The notes: a model not told the origin generated them from the letters alone. A stretch of DNA of 40,215 nucleotides from Mediterranea sp. (in: CFB group bacteria) (GCA_031258135.1 JAIRNG010000137.1:1-40215); one strand, 5' to 3'. Numbered from the stretch's first letter, positions 9,693 through 18,586 are shown. Numbers and translations are program-made.

Positions 9693-11879
9693 ATGAAATA
9701 TAGCTATTTCAAACGAGACATCAGTTGGTTGTCTTTCAACTACCGCGTGTTGCTCGAAGCGGACGACGACCGGCTTCCCCTGTACGAAAGAATAAACTTT
9801 ATATCCATCTATTCTTCCAATCTCGAAGAGTTCTATAAGGTTCGCGTGGCCGATCATAAGGCGATCGCTTCGGGTATCGTCAGAGATGACGAAGAGACGG
9901 TACAGTCCGCCGCCGAACTGTTGCGGGAGATCAACGATGAGGTAAACCGTCAGCTCGAAGACCGTGTACGCATCTATGAGCATAAGATATTGCCCGAACT
10001 GCAGAGGAACCATATCATATTCTACCAGAGCCGGAATGTGGAGCCGTTCCACCGGCAGTTTGTCCGGGATTTCTTCAGGGAAGAGATATTCCCTTTCCTC
10101 CAACCGGTTCCCGTTACCAAGGACGAGGTGGTTTCCTTTCTCCGGGATAACCGCCTGTATCTTGCCGTACGGGTGTACAGGCGCGACACTCCGGAGGATG
10201 ATGCGGGGCATGCGCAGTATTTCGTGATGAAGACGCCTTACAGCAAGGTTCCCCGGTTCATCGAGCTTCCCATGCACGAAGGCTATTACTACCTGATGTT
10301 CATCGAGGATATTATCAAATCCAACCTGGATGTTATCTTTCCGGGTTATATTGTCGATTGCAGCTATTGCATCAAGATCTCCCGCGACGCCGATATCCTT
10401 ATCGACAACAATGACTCGCAGACGGACATCGCGGAGGAGGTCAGGAAGAAGGTGAAAAAGCGCAAGATCGGCGCTGTCAGCCGTTTTGTTTACGACCGCC
10501 ACATGCCCGGCGACTTCCTGAACTTTCTGGTGGACGCGTTCAACATCGACCCTCACGAACTCGTTCCGGGCGACAAGCACCTCAACCTGGAAGACCTGCG
10601 TGCGCTGCCCAATCCCAACAAAGCGGCGGCTACGGGCGGGAAGCCCGCACCCATGAGGCTCGCCTGTCTGGACAGTAAAGGCTCGATATTCCGGTATGTG
10701 GCCGGGAAAGACCTGCTGATCCATTATCCTTATCATTCGTTCGAGCACTTTATCCATTTCCTGTACGAAGCCGTTCGCGACCCTTCGACGAAGGAGATCA
10801 TGATCACCCAGTATCGTGTGGCGGAGAACTCCGCCGTTATCCATACGTTGGTGGCTGCCGCGCAGAACGGGAAGAAAGTCACCGTGTTCGTTGAGCTGAA
10901 GGCCCGGTTTGATGAGGAGAACAACCTGGCCGCCGCCGAGATGATGAAAGCCTCCGGCATTAACATTATATACAGTATTCCGGGGTTGAAGGTCCACGCA
11001 AAGGTTGCTCTGGCGCTCCGCCGCAACAATAAGGGAGAGCCTGCGCGCAGCTACGCTTACATCAGCACCGGCAATTTCAACGAGAAAACCGCCGGGGTAT
11101 ATGCAGACATCAGCCTGCTCACGTCCGATAAAGTGATCGTGGGCGACCTGCACAACCTTTTCCTTACGTTGCAGGGAAAGGGGAATCCCGAATTTAAGCA
11201 GTTGCTTGTCGCCCGTTTCAACCTTATCCCGCAACTCGAAAAGCTGATCGGGAATGAGACGCTCCTCGCCAGAGAGGGCAAAGGGGGGCGGATCATTCTG
11301 AAGATGAATGCCTTGCAGGATTCCGTCATGATAGACCGGCTTTACGAAGCCTCACGGCAAGGCGTGAAGATAGACCTTATTATAAGAGGTATATGCTGCC
11401 TCATTCCGGGACAGCCTTACAGCGAAAACATCCGCGTGACCCGCATTGTGGACAGTTTCCTGGAACATGCGCGCGTGTGGTATTTCAGTAACGGAGGCCA
11501 TCCGAAGGTCTTTCTGGGTTCGCCCGACTGGATGAAGCGGAACCTTTACCGCCGCATCGAAGCTGTCGTCCCCATCCTTGACCCCGGCCTGCGGCAGGAG
11601 GTGATCGATATGCTCGATATTCAACTCAGCGATAATCAGAAGGCTTGTTTCGTGGACGATAAGCTGAGGAATATATTCAAGAAGAATCCGGCTCTTCCCC
11701 CTGTCAGGGCGCAGTATACGTTTTATGAATACCTTCGTAAACAGGCAGACCGGACAACAGCCTCACCCCAACCCTCTCCAAAGGAGAGGGAGAAAGAGAG
11801 AGAAAGAGAGGGAGAAAGAAAGAGAAGAAGAAAGACAGGTAACTTCCTTCTCCCTCTCCTTTGGAGAGGGCCGGGGTGA
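9693..11879 (+). CDS. ppk1: polyphosphate kinase 1 with repeat-derived C-terminal extension
   Basis: YFKRDISWLSFNYRVLLEADD, NLEEFYKVRVADHKAI, VHAKVALALR, AYISTGNFNEKTAGVYADISLLT. Recognisable PPK1 ends near YEYLRKQ; the remaining ~46 residues lie in the repeat. Confidence 0.95.
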   Translation: MKYSYFKRDISWLSFNYRVLLEADDDRLPLYERINFISIYSSNLEEFYKVRVADHKAIASGIVRDDEETVQSAAELLREINDEVNRQLEDRVRIYEHKILPELQRNHIIFYQSRNVEPFHRQFVRDFFREEIFPFLQPVPVTKDEVVSFLRDNRLYLAVRVYRRDTPEDDAGHAQYFVMKTPYSKVPRFIELPMHEGYYYLMFIEDIIKSNLDVIFPGYIVDCSYCIKISRDADILIDNNDSQTDIAEEVRKKVKKRKIGAVSRFVYDRHMPGDFLNFLVDAFNIDPHELVPGDKHLNLEDLRALPNPNKAAATGGKPAPMRLACLDSKGSIFRYVAGKDLLIHYPYHSFEHFIHFLYEAVRDPSTKEIMITQYRVAENSAVIHTLVAAAQNGKKVTVFVELKARFDEENNLAAAEMMKASGINIIYSIPGLKVHAKVALALRRNNKGEPARSYAYISTGNFNEKTAGVYADISLLTSDKVIVGDLHNLFLTLQGKGNPEFKQLLVARFNLIPQLEKLIGNETLLAREGKGGRIILKMNALQDSVMIDRLYEASRQGVKIDLIIRGICCLIPGQPYSENIRVTRIVDSFLEHARVWYFSNGGHPKVFLGSPDWMKRNLYRRIEAVVPILDPGLRQEVIDMLDIQLSDNQKACFVDDKLRNIFKKNPALPPVRAQYTFYEYLRKQADRTTASPQPSPKEREKEREREGERKRRRKTGNFLLPLLWRGPG

Positions 11880-11892
11880 GGCTGTTGTCCGG
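11750..11892. repeat. Inverted pair of 41-bp interspersed palindromic elements with homopurine linker
   Basis: ccggacaacagcctcacccc(aa)ccctctccaaaggagaggg at 11750-11790 and its near-perfect reverse complement at 11852-11892. Confidence 0.92.
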
Positions 11893-11927
11893 CTTTTCAA
11901 TTTACGTGAAACACTTCTGTAATATGT

Positions 11928-11945
11928 ATGCAATTCCCATGCAAT
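11928..11945. promoter_or_regulatory. Pho-box-like direct repeat ATGCAAT-TCCC-ATGCAAT
   Basis: Two identical 7-mers with 11-bp period, upstream of the PiT transporter gene. Confidence 0.35.
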
Positions 11946-11987
11946 AAGAAAGTCATTTCTTTGTAAGCGGAAAGTAACATACATTAT

Positions 11988-14228
11988 ATGGAAACACTTT
12001 ATCTTGTTATTCTGATTTTCGTGTTTGGCCTTGCCATATTCGACGTTATGGTAGGCGTGAGTAACGATGCGTCGAACTTCCTTAATTCCGCGATAGGTGC
12101 AAAGGCCGCTTCATTCAGGTTGGTCATGGTCATTGCCGCCGTTGGTATATTCACCGGCGCCGCGTTCTCCAACGGCATGATGGACATTGCCCGTCACGGC
12201 ATCTACCAGCCCCAGCACTTCTACTTTGCCGAGATCATGTGCATCATCCTTGCCGTCATGATCACCGACGTCGTCTTGCTGGATGCTTTCAACTCCATGG
12301 GGATGCCGACCTCTACGACGGTATCCATGGTGTTTGAATTGCTTGGGGGGACGTTCGCCATCGCCATGATCAAGGTTCTCGCCGACGACAGCCTGCCGAT
12401 GGGAGAGCTGATCAATACGGATAAGGCGCTCTCCGTGGTCATGGCCATATTCATATCCGTGGCCATCGCCTTTTTCTTCGGTATGCTGATACAGTATCTG
12501 GCCCGTGTGCTCTTCACGTTTGGCTACAGGAAGAAGATGAAATACGCCATCGGACTGTTCGGCGGATTCGCGGCGACGGCCATTTTCTATTTCATGGTCA
12601 TCAAGGGGCTGAAAGACAGTTCGTTCATGACGGCGGAGAATAAGCTGTGGATAGACGGGCATACGGGCATGCTTGTGGGATACTGTTTCGTCTTCTTTAC
12701 CCTCCTGATGCAGGTGTTGCACCGGCTGAAGGTGAATGTTTTCAAGGTCATCGTGCTGTTGGGTACGTTTGCTTTGGCGCTGGCCTTTGCCGGAAATGAC
12801 TTAGTCAACTTTATCGGGGTGCCTCTGGCCGGTTATTCGGCATACACCGATTTCATTGCGCAGGCTTCCGGGGCTACTCCCGACAACTTCCTGATGACGT
12901 CGCTGCTCGGATCGGCAAAAACTCCCTGGTATTTCCTTGCAGGCGCGGGCGCCATCATGGTGTATGCGCTGTTCACCTCCGGGAAGGCGCAGCATGTCAT
13001 CAGGACGTCGGTCAATCTCTCCCGTCAGGAGGAAGGCGAAGAGAGTTTCGGCAGTACGCCGATAGCCCGTAAGGTGGTTCGTCTGAGCCTGAACGTTGCC
13101 CACGGCTTGGACAGATGGATTCCGGAGAGGGCCAGACAGTGGATAGACACCCGTTTCCGCAAGGACGAGGCCATTATAGCCGACGGCGCCGCCTTTGACC
13201 TGGTGCGCGCCGCCGTGAACCTGGTCGTGGCCAGTTTGCTGATCGCCCTGGGCACTTCCCTGAAGCTCCCGCTTTCCACCACGTACGTAACGTTCATGGT
13301 CGCTATGGGCAGCTCGCTTGCCGACCGCGCCTGGGGGCGCGATTCCGCCGTATTCCGCATCACGGGCGTACTTTCCGTCATCGGCGGCTGGTTTCTCACC
13401 GCGGGGGTAGCCTTTACCATCAGTTTCTTTGTCGCGCTCCTTGTATATTACGGCGGAACCGTCGCCACGGTTGCGCTGATCCTGCTGGCTGTCGTTACGT
13501 TGCTCCGCAGCCATGTGATGTTCGGCAGGAAGAAAACGGCGGAGCAGCATAGCGAAACGGTGAGGCTGCTCCTGCAGAGCAAGACCAGCGAGGAAACGTT
13601 GCAACGCTTACGGGTTTACACGCGCGAGGAACAGGCCAGACTGTTTCAGTTTGCGCAGGAGAACTTCGATCACATCGTCACCTCTTTCTTCAACGAAAAC
13701 CTGCGCGGACTGCGCAAAGCCGCCGGGGCGATCAAACTCCGCAAACAGTTGGTCAAACAGATGCGCCGCATCGGGGCGGGCGCCGTTTCACGGCTGGACA
13801 ACAACAGGCTGCTGGAGAAAGGGCTGTACTACTATCAGGGAAATGACTTCGCCATCGAACTGGTACACAGCATGGACCGTATGTGCGAACCTATCCTGGA
13901 ACATACCGACAACAATTTTAATCCGCTGGACGAAACGCAAAAGGAGGAGTTCGGCGAGATTGCCGGGCAAATCCTCCGGTTCATCCGTTCCTGCCAGGAG
14001 AAGGCCGGCAAGAACGATTACGAAGGACTGGAGCAGGAGGTCAGGGCATCCAACGTGATCAACAACCAGCTATCCGCCCTGAAACGCGAGGAGTTGAAAC
14101 GCATACAATGCCAGTCCGGCAGCATCAAGGTAAGTCTGGTGTATCTGACCATGCTGCAGGAGACCCAGAACGTCGTGACCTATACGATCAACATCATGAA
14201 GGTGAGTAGAAAATTCCAGGAAAATTGA
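11988..14228 (+). CDS. PiT-family inorganic phosphate transporter with C-terminal PhoU-like helical region
   Basis: DVMVGVSNDASNFLNSAIGAKAA, GNDLVNFIGVPLAG, SLKLPLSTTYVTFMVAMGSSLADRAWGRDSAVFRITGVLSVIGGW; soluble helical C-term of ~230 aa. Confidence 0.9.
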   Translation: METLYLVILIFVFGLAIFDVMVGVSNDASNFLNSAIGAKAASFRLVMVIAAVGIFTGAAFSNGMMDIARHGIYQPQHFYFAEIMCIILAVMITDVVLLDAFNSMGMPTSTTVSMVFELLGGTFAIAMIKVLADDSLPMGELINTDKALSVVMAIFISVAIAFFFGMLIQYLARVLFTFGYRKKMKYAIGLFGGFAATAIFYFMVIKGLKDSSFMTAENKLWIDGHTGMLVGYCFVFFTLLMQVLHRLKVNVFKVIVLLGTFALALAFAGNDLVNFIGVPLAGYSAYTDFIAQASGATPDNFLMTSLLGSAKTPWYFLAGAGAIMVYALFTSGKAQHVIRTSVNLSRQEEGEESFGSTPIARKVVRLSLNVAHGLDRWIPERARQWIDTRFRKDEAIIADGAAFDLVRAAVNLVVASLLIALGTSLKLPLSTTYVTFMVAMGSSLADRAWGRDSAVFRITGVLSVIGGWFLTAGVAFTISFFVALLVYYGGTVATVALILLAVVTLLRSHVMFGRKKTAEQHSETVRLLLQSKTSEETLQRLRVYTREEQARLFQFAQENFDHIVTSFFNENLRGLRKAAGAIKLRKQLVKQMRRIGAGAVSRLDNNRLLEKGLYYYQGNDFAIELVHSMDRMCEPILEHTDNNFNPLDETQKEEFGEIAGQILRFIRSCQEKAGKNDYEGLEQEVRASNVINNQLSALKREELKRIQCQSGSIKVSLVYLTMLQETQNVVTYTINIMKVSRKFQEN

Positions 14229-14230
14229 GG

Positions 14231-14487
14231 GTTGCTAAACACATTAAATTGAGAATTGAAAATTGCCCTGCGGAATCGGGGGGTTAAACACAGAGACACA
14301 GGGTTTTAATTTTTTGAAGAAGACGAGAGGTCACAGAGGCTTCGCTTATGTCTCTGTGTTTAAACCCCTGATTCCGCAGGGCAATTTTCAATTCTCAATT
14401 TTCAATTTTCAATTTATCAAAGCGAAGCCTCTGTGACCTCTCGTCTTCTTCCTTAAAATTAATCTCTACGTCTCTGTGTTTAGCAAC
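14231..14487. repeat. Interleaved inverted-repeat complex (A-B-C-B'-A'-C')
   Basis: 14247-14298 pairs with 14349-14400 (52 bp, ~2 mismatches); 14317-14347 pairs perfectly with 14420-14450; 14231-14242 pairs with 14476-14487. Confidence 0.92.
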
Positions 14488-14553
14488 TGTCAACGTCTCC
14501 CCATCAACCGCTGGCGGTATAAATACATGTTATTAACGACTTATATTAAACAA

Positions 14554-14615
14554 CCACCTCCAGAGGAGGTGGATTTTGTAAGAAAATGAAGGCATAGCCT
14601 TCAAAGATCTCTTTG
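14554..14615. repeat. Three consecutive perfect hairpins
   Basis: CCACCTCC-AGA-GGAGGTGG (14554-14572), TGAAGGC-ATA-GCCTTCA (14587-14603), CAAAGA-TC-TCTTTG (14602-14615). Confidence 0.8.
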
Positions 14616-14900
14616 AAATGTGAAACCTAATCGAATAAGTCAAAACTTCGGCTGTTCTGTTCTTCTTTCTTTTCTTCAGATTCCTGATGTTGGACATAAC
14701 GACAATACTATGTGATAATCGCATTCCCACACTACATGACTTTGCTTCTTATAGCCGCTCATAACGCAAAAAAGCTGCCTGCAAAAATCAGAAAGGCCGG
14801 TAAATGAACAGAGAGGTCCCAAAGTCCCTGAACTTAAAATTTTGGCGATGCATGAGACAAATTACGTATTTGCCGGATGAACCTTAATTATTTTCAGCGC

Positions 14901-15437
14901 CTATAAGAACATCTCACACCATCTGTTAAAACGTATAATCCCGTCCTCTCCATAACGAGAGATACTTTTCAGGGCTTTTTCTACTGTTCTTTCGGCGTCC
15001 GGATAGTTTTTGGAAAAGAACTTATCGGCAAAACAAACGACCTGTTCTTCCAGGCTAACCGGAAGCATGGAGCGATGAGGAAGAGGTAGATTCTCCTTTA
15101 CGATCTGTTCCAGGGAGATACCCGTTCCGGTGTGTCGTTCACAAATCAATGCATGTTGGGGATAGCCGGCCTTTTCAAGCAATTCCGCCCCCAAATATCC
15201 ATGACAGATATAAGGTTTGTCGCCAAAACAATAAATATCAGGGGCATCGGTCAGGAATATACCGATATCATGAAGCATGGAAGCCTCGTAAAGGAATGTC
15301 CGATCTAACCCATACTCCGGATGTTTATCGGCAATAGCCAACGCTTTTTTTGCCACCGAATGACTATGGATCAGCAAGATCTGTTTCAACTCGCTATTTT
15401 CGGAGTAATATGTTTCAATGATGTTGGCTGTATCCAT
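14901..15437 (-). CDS. HD domain protein (putative phosphohydrolase)
   Basis: LIHSHSVAKKALAIADKH...LYEASMLHDIGIFLTDAPDIYCFG...HGYLGAELLEKAGYP, the H...HD...H pattern. Confidence 0.88.
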   Translation of the reverse strand: MDTANIIETYYSENSELKQILLIHSHSVAKKALAIADKHPEYGLDRTFLYEASMLHDIGIFLTDAPDIYCFGDKPYICHGYLGAELLEKAGYPQHALICERHTGTGISLEQIVKENLPLPHRSMLPVSLEEQVVCFADKFFSKNYPDAERTVEKALKSISRYGEDGIIRFNRWCEMFL

Positions 15438-15706
15438 TTACCATTTTATGATTTACCATTTAATACTTCCGGATGTTAAAACAGCAAAGGTAAGTATTAA
15501 ATCGCAAATGAGAAATGGGAAATGGGAAATCGCAGGAGAAACCGGAAAGGCGAAATTAAGATGCATTGAACTCTTGTTTCCGTTTTTGAGAAACTATTTT
15601 CCTGAGAATAAAAAATAAAGTTTCCTTTTTTAAGAATTAGACTACTGATAATCAATCGCATTTTTGCTTTCCATGAATAAAATGTTTTCCAATATGAAAA
15701 CTTCCT

Positions 15707-15737
15707 ATTGACTGGAATTATTTTTTATGTATATTTG
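15707..15737 (+). promoter_or_regulatory. Candidate promoter for nrdDG
   Basis: attg (15707-15710), 19 bp, TATATTTG (15730-15737). Confidence 0.5.
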
Positions 15738-15744
15738 CAGCATA

Positions 15745-15760
15745 TGTGAGATTCATCACA
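15745..15760. promoter_or_regulatory. CRP/FNR-family-like palindrome TGTGA-GATTCA-TCACA
   Basis: Perfect TGTGA-N6-TCACA 8-23 bp past the candidate -7 box, in the nrdD leader. Confidence 0.45.
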
Positions 15761-15837
15761 AGGCGATGTATTTTCTTTTATATCCATAGTGATTCCGGTG
15801 CTTGTATACATTAAACTTATATTATATATTCTGAGTT

Positions 15838-17928
15838 ATGGAACTTTATATTATTAAAAGAGATGGAAAAAGAGAACCTTTTTCTATGGAGAAAATCAGG
15901 AATGCGATAGCAAGAGCATTCTTGTCGGTAGGTAGTTTTGCTACCGGAGATGTTATCACCAATATCCTGAGCCGCGTAAACATCAGCAATCAGACGACGG
16001 TTGAAGAAATTCAGAACCAGGTGGAACTGGCGCTTATGGCGGAAAAGTATTACATGGTTGCAAAGTCTTATATGCTTTACAGGCAGAAACACATGGAAGA
16101 CCGTGAAGTACGGGATAAGTTGAAGTTCCTGATTGATTATTGTGATGCTCAGAATGCCGCTTCCGGCAGTAAATACGATTCAAATGCCAATGTGGAGAAT
16201 AAGAATATGGCTACGCTTATCGGTGAGTTGCCCAAATCGAACTTCATCCGCCTGAACCGCCGTATGCTTACCGACCGGCTGAAGGAGATGTACGGCAAAG
16301 AACTGGCCGATAAATATATTGACCTGCTGAACGACCATTATATCTATAAGAATGACGAAACCAGCCTGGCCAACTATTGCGCCAGTATCACCATGTATCC
16401 CTGGTTGATTGGGGGAACGATGTCTATTGGCGGTAATTCAAAAGCTCCTACCAATCTGAAATCATTCTGCGGCGGATTCATCAATATGGTTTTCATGGTG
16501 TCGAGCATGCTTAGCGGCGCTTGCGCCACGCCGGAATTTCTGATGTATATGAACTATTTCATCGGATTGGAATATGGAAGGGATTACTACCTGCATCCGG
16601 AGAAAATTGTCGACCTGTCATTGAAAAAACGTTCGCTGGATAAGGTCATTACCGATTGCTTTGAACAGATCGTATATTCGATTAATCAACCTACGGGTGC
16701 ACGTAACTTCCAGGCCGTGTTCTGGAATATATCCTATTACGACCGGTATTATTTCAACAGCCTTTTTGAGAACTTTGTATTCCCGGACGGCAGCGCTCCG
16801 GACTGGAATTCACTAAGCTGGCTTCAGAAACGTTTCATGAAGTGGTTCAACAAAGAGCGCACGCGCACCGTTCTGACTTTCCCGGTGGAGACCATGGCCC
16901 TGCTGACCGAAAACGGTGAACCGAAAGATAAAGAATATGGCGAATTTACCGCCGAAATGTATGCCGAAGGCCACTCTTTCTTTACGTATATGAGTGACAA
17001 TGCCGATTCGTTGAGTAGCTGTTGCCGCTTACGCAACGAGATTCAGGATAACGGATTTAGCTATACATTGGGTGCAGGCGGGGTCTCTACCGGCTCCAAG
17101 AGTGTGCTGACGATCAATCTGAACCGTTGTATCCAATCGGCAGCCCGGAAAGGAATACACTACATGTTCTTCCTGGAAGAGGTGGTCGACCTGGTGCACA
17201 AAGTGCAGATCGCATACAATGAGAACCTGAAATATATGCAGGAAAAAGGTATGTTGCCTTTGTTTGATGCCGGTTATATCAATATGGGACGCCAATACCT
17301 GACAATCGGTGTAAACGGTCTGGTTGAAGCGGCAGAATTTCTGGGCATTGAGATTGACGACAACCCGCGTTACACAGAGTACGTACAGCAAGTGCTCGGC
17401 CTGATTGAGGAATATAACAAACGATACCGCACCCGGGAACTCATGTTCAACTGCGAAATGATTCCGGCGGAAAACGTAGGTGTGAAACATGCCAAATGGG
17501 ATGAGCGGGACGGTTATAAAGTGAACCGGGATTGCTATAACAGTTATTTCTATGTCGTGGAAGATCAATCCCTGAATATCATTGATAAGTTCCGCCTGCA
17601 TGGAAAGAAATACATAGAACACCTGACGGGAGGTTCGGCGCTGCACATGAACCTGGAAGAACATCTGAGCAAAGAGCAATACTATCATTTGTTGTGTGTA
17701 GCTACGCAGGAAGGCTGCAATTACTTTACGTTCAACATTCCGAATACCGTATGTAATGACTGCGGACATATCGATAAGAGATACCTGAAGGAATGTCCGA
17801 AGTGCAAAAGTCACAAAATAGACTACCTGACCCGCATTATCGGATACATGAAGCGGGTAAGTAATTTCTCCGAATGTAGGCAGAAGGAGGCTGCGAGACG
17901 CCATTATGCTTCGGTATGTCAATTATGA
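15838..17928 (+). CDS. nrdD: anaerobic ribonucleoside-triphosphate reductase
   Basis: ATP-cone N-term IIKRDGKREPFSMEKIRNAI; Zn motif CNDCGHIDKRYLKECPKC; glycyl-radical region LTRIIGYMKRVSNFSE. Confidence 0.95.
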   Translation: MELYIIKRDGKREPFSMEKIRNAIARAFLSVGSFATGDVITNILSRVNISNQTTVEEIQNQVELALMAEKYYMVAKSYMLYRQKHMEDREVRDKLKFLIDYCDAQNAASGSKYDSNANVENKNMATLIGELPKSNFIRLNRRMLTDRLKEMYGKELADKYIDLLNDHYIYKNDETSLANYCASITMYPWLIGGTMSIGGNSKAPTNLKSFCGGFINMVFMVSSMLSGACATPEFLMYMNYFIGLEYGRDYYLHPEKIVDLSLKKRSLDKVITDCFEQIVYSINQPTGARNFQAVFWNISYYDRYYFNSLFENFVFPDGSAPDWNSLSWLQKRFMKWFNKERTRTVLTFPVETMALLTENGEPKDKEYGEFTAEMYAEGHSFFTYMSDNADSLSSCCRLRNEIQDNGFSYTLGAGGVSTGSKSVLTINLNRCIQSAARKGIHYMFFLEEVVDLVHKVQIAYNENLKYMQEKGMLPLFDAGYINMGRQYLTIGVNGLVEAAEFLGIEIDDNPRYTEYVQQVLGLIEEYNKRYRTRELMFNCEMIPAENVGVKHAKWDERDGYKVNRDCYNSYFYVVEDQSLNIIDKFRLHGKKYIEHLTGGSALHMNLEEHLSKEQYYHLLCVATQEGCNYFTFNIPNTVCNDCGHIDKRYLKECPKCKSHKIDYLTRIIGYMKRVSNFSECRQKEAARRHYASVCQL

Positions 17929-18376
17929 CGTTGTGTTTCAGGAGATACCCGGTGAGATAACATTGGCGATCAACCTGTCTAATTGCCCCAATCGTTGCAA
18001 GGGATGCCATAGCCCTTACCTGATGGAGAATGTGGGTATGATCCTGAACCGGAATTCATTGGACGAATTACTGGACAAATATGGGGGAGCGATCACTTGT
18101 GTCTGTTTTATGGGCGGTGACGCTTCTCCGAAAGAAGTGGAAGAGTTGGCGGGTTACGTACATGACAAGACCGGCAGGCGACTAAAGACCGGATGGTATT
18201 CCGGAAAGCCGGCCTTATCGCAGGATTGTTTGATTGAACACTTTGATTATATCAAATTAGGCCCGTATATCGAGCATCTCGGAGGGCTCGATTCCGTTAC
18301 CACCAATCAACGTTTTTATCGTGTTTACAACAGGGCGATGATCGACGTCACAGAGGGCTTTCAAAAGAAGAAATAG
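17906..18376 (+). CDS. nrdG: anaerobic ribonucleotide reductase activating protein (radical SAM)
   Basis: CPNRCKGCH (CxxxCxxC), FMGGDASPKEVEELA; overlaps the nrdD 3' end. Confidence 0.92.
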   Translation: MLRYVNYDVVFQEIPGEITLAINLSNCPNRCKGCHSPYLMENVGMILNRNSLDELLDKYGGAITCVCFMGGDASPKEVEELAGYVHDKTGRRLKTGWYSGKPALSQDCLIEHFDYIKLGPYIEHLGGLDSVTTNQRFYRVYNRAMIDVTEGFQKKK

Positions 18377-18379
18377 GGG

Positions 18380-18586
18380 ATGCTCATTAAACGTACGTTT
18401 AATGAGCGTAAAAATAAATCATTTATTGGCTCCATGCAAATTTTACGGCGATTAATTTTCAGGATTGTTTCAATGCCCCTCCGGAAGGGCGTTCCGGGCG
18501 AGTCTCTTATTATATTTTTAAGGGTAAAACAGGACACCCGGTTTCTCCTAAAAAGTTGTGTCATTAAACGTACGTTTAATGAGCAT
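18380..18586. repeat. 207-bp segment bounded by two near-identical long palindromes
   Basis: GCTCATTAAACGTACGTTTAATGAGC (18382-18407, perfect 26-bp palindrome) and TCATTAAACGTACGTTTAATGA (18561-18582); outer edges atgctcatt/aatgagcat. Confidence 0.85.

Noticed and set aside
9678-11234. 518-aa minus-strand ORF
   Set aside because: Fully antisense to ppk1, whose sense product is clearly conserved; the antisense sequence looks like no known family.
12801-13604. 267-aa minus-strand ORF
   Set aside because: Antisense to the PiT transporter; shadow ORF.
14533-14730. 65-aa minus-strand ORF over the triple-hairpin region
   Set aside because: Basic, low-information sequence; could be a transposon remnant but nothing recognisable supports a gene call.
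15480-15610. gaaatgggaaatggg simple repeats upstream of nrdD
   Set aside because: Short low-complexity sequence common in Bacteroidetes spacers; no further structure seen.
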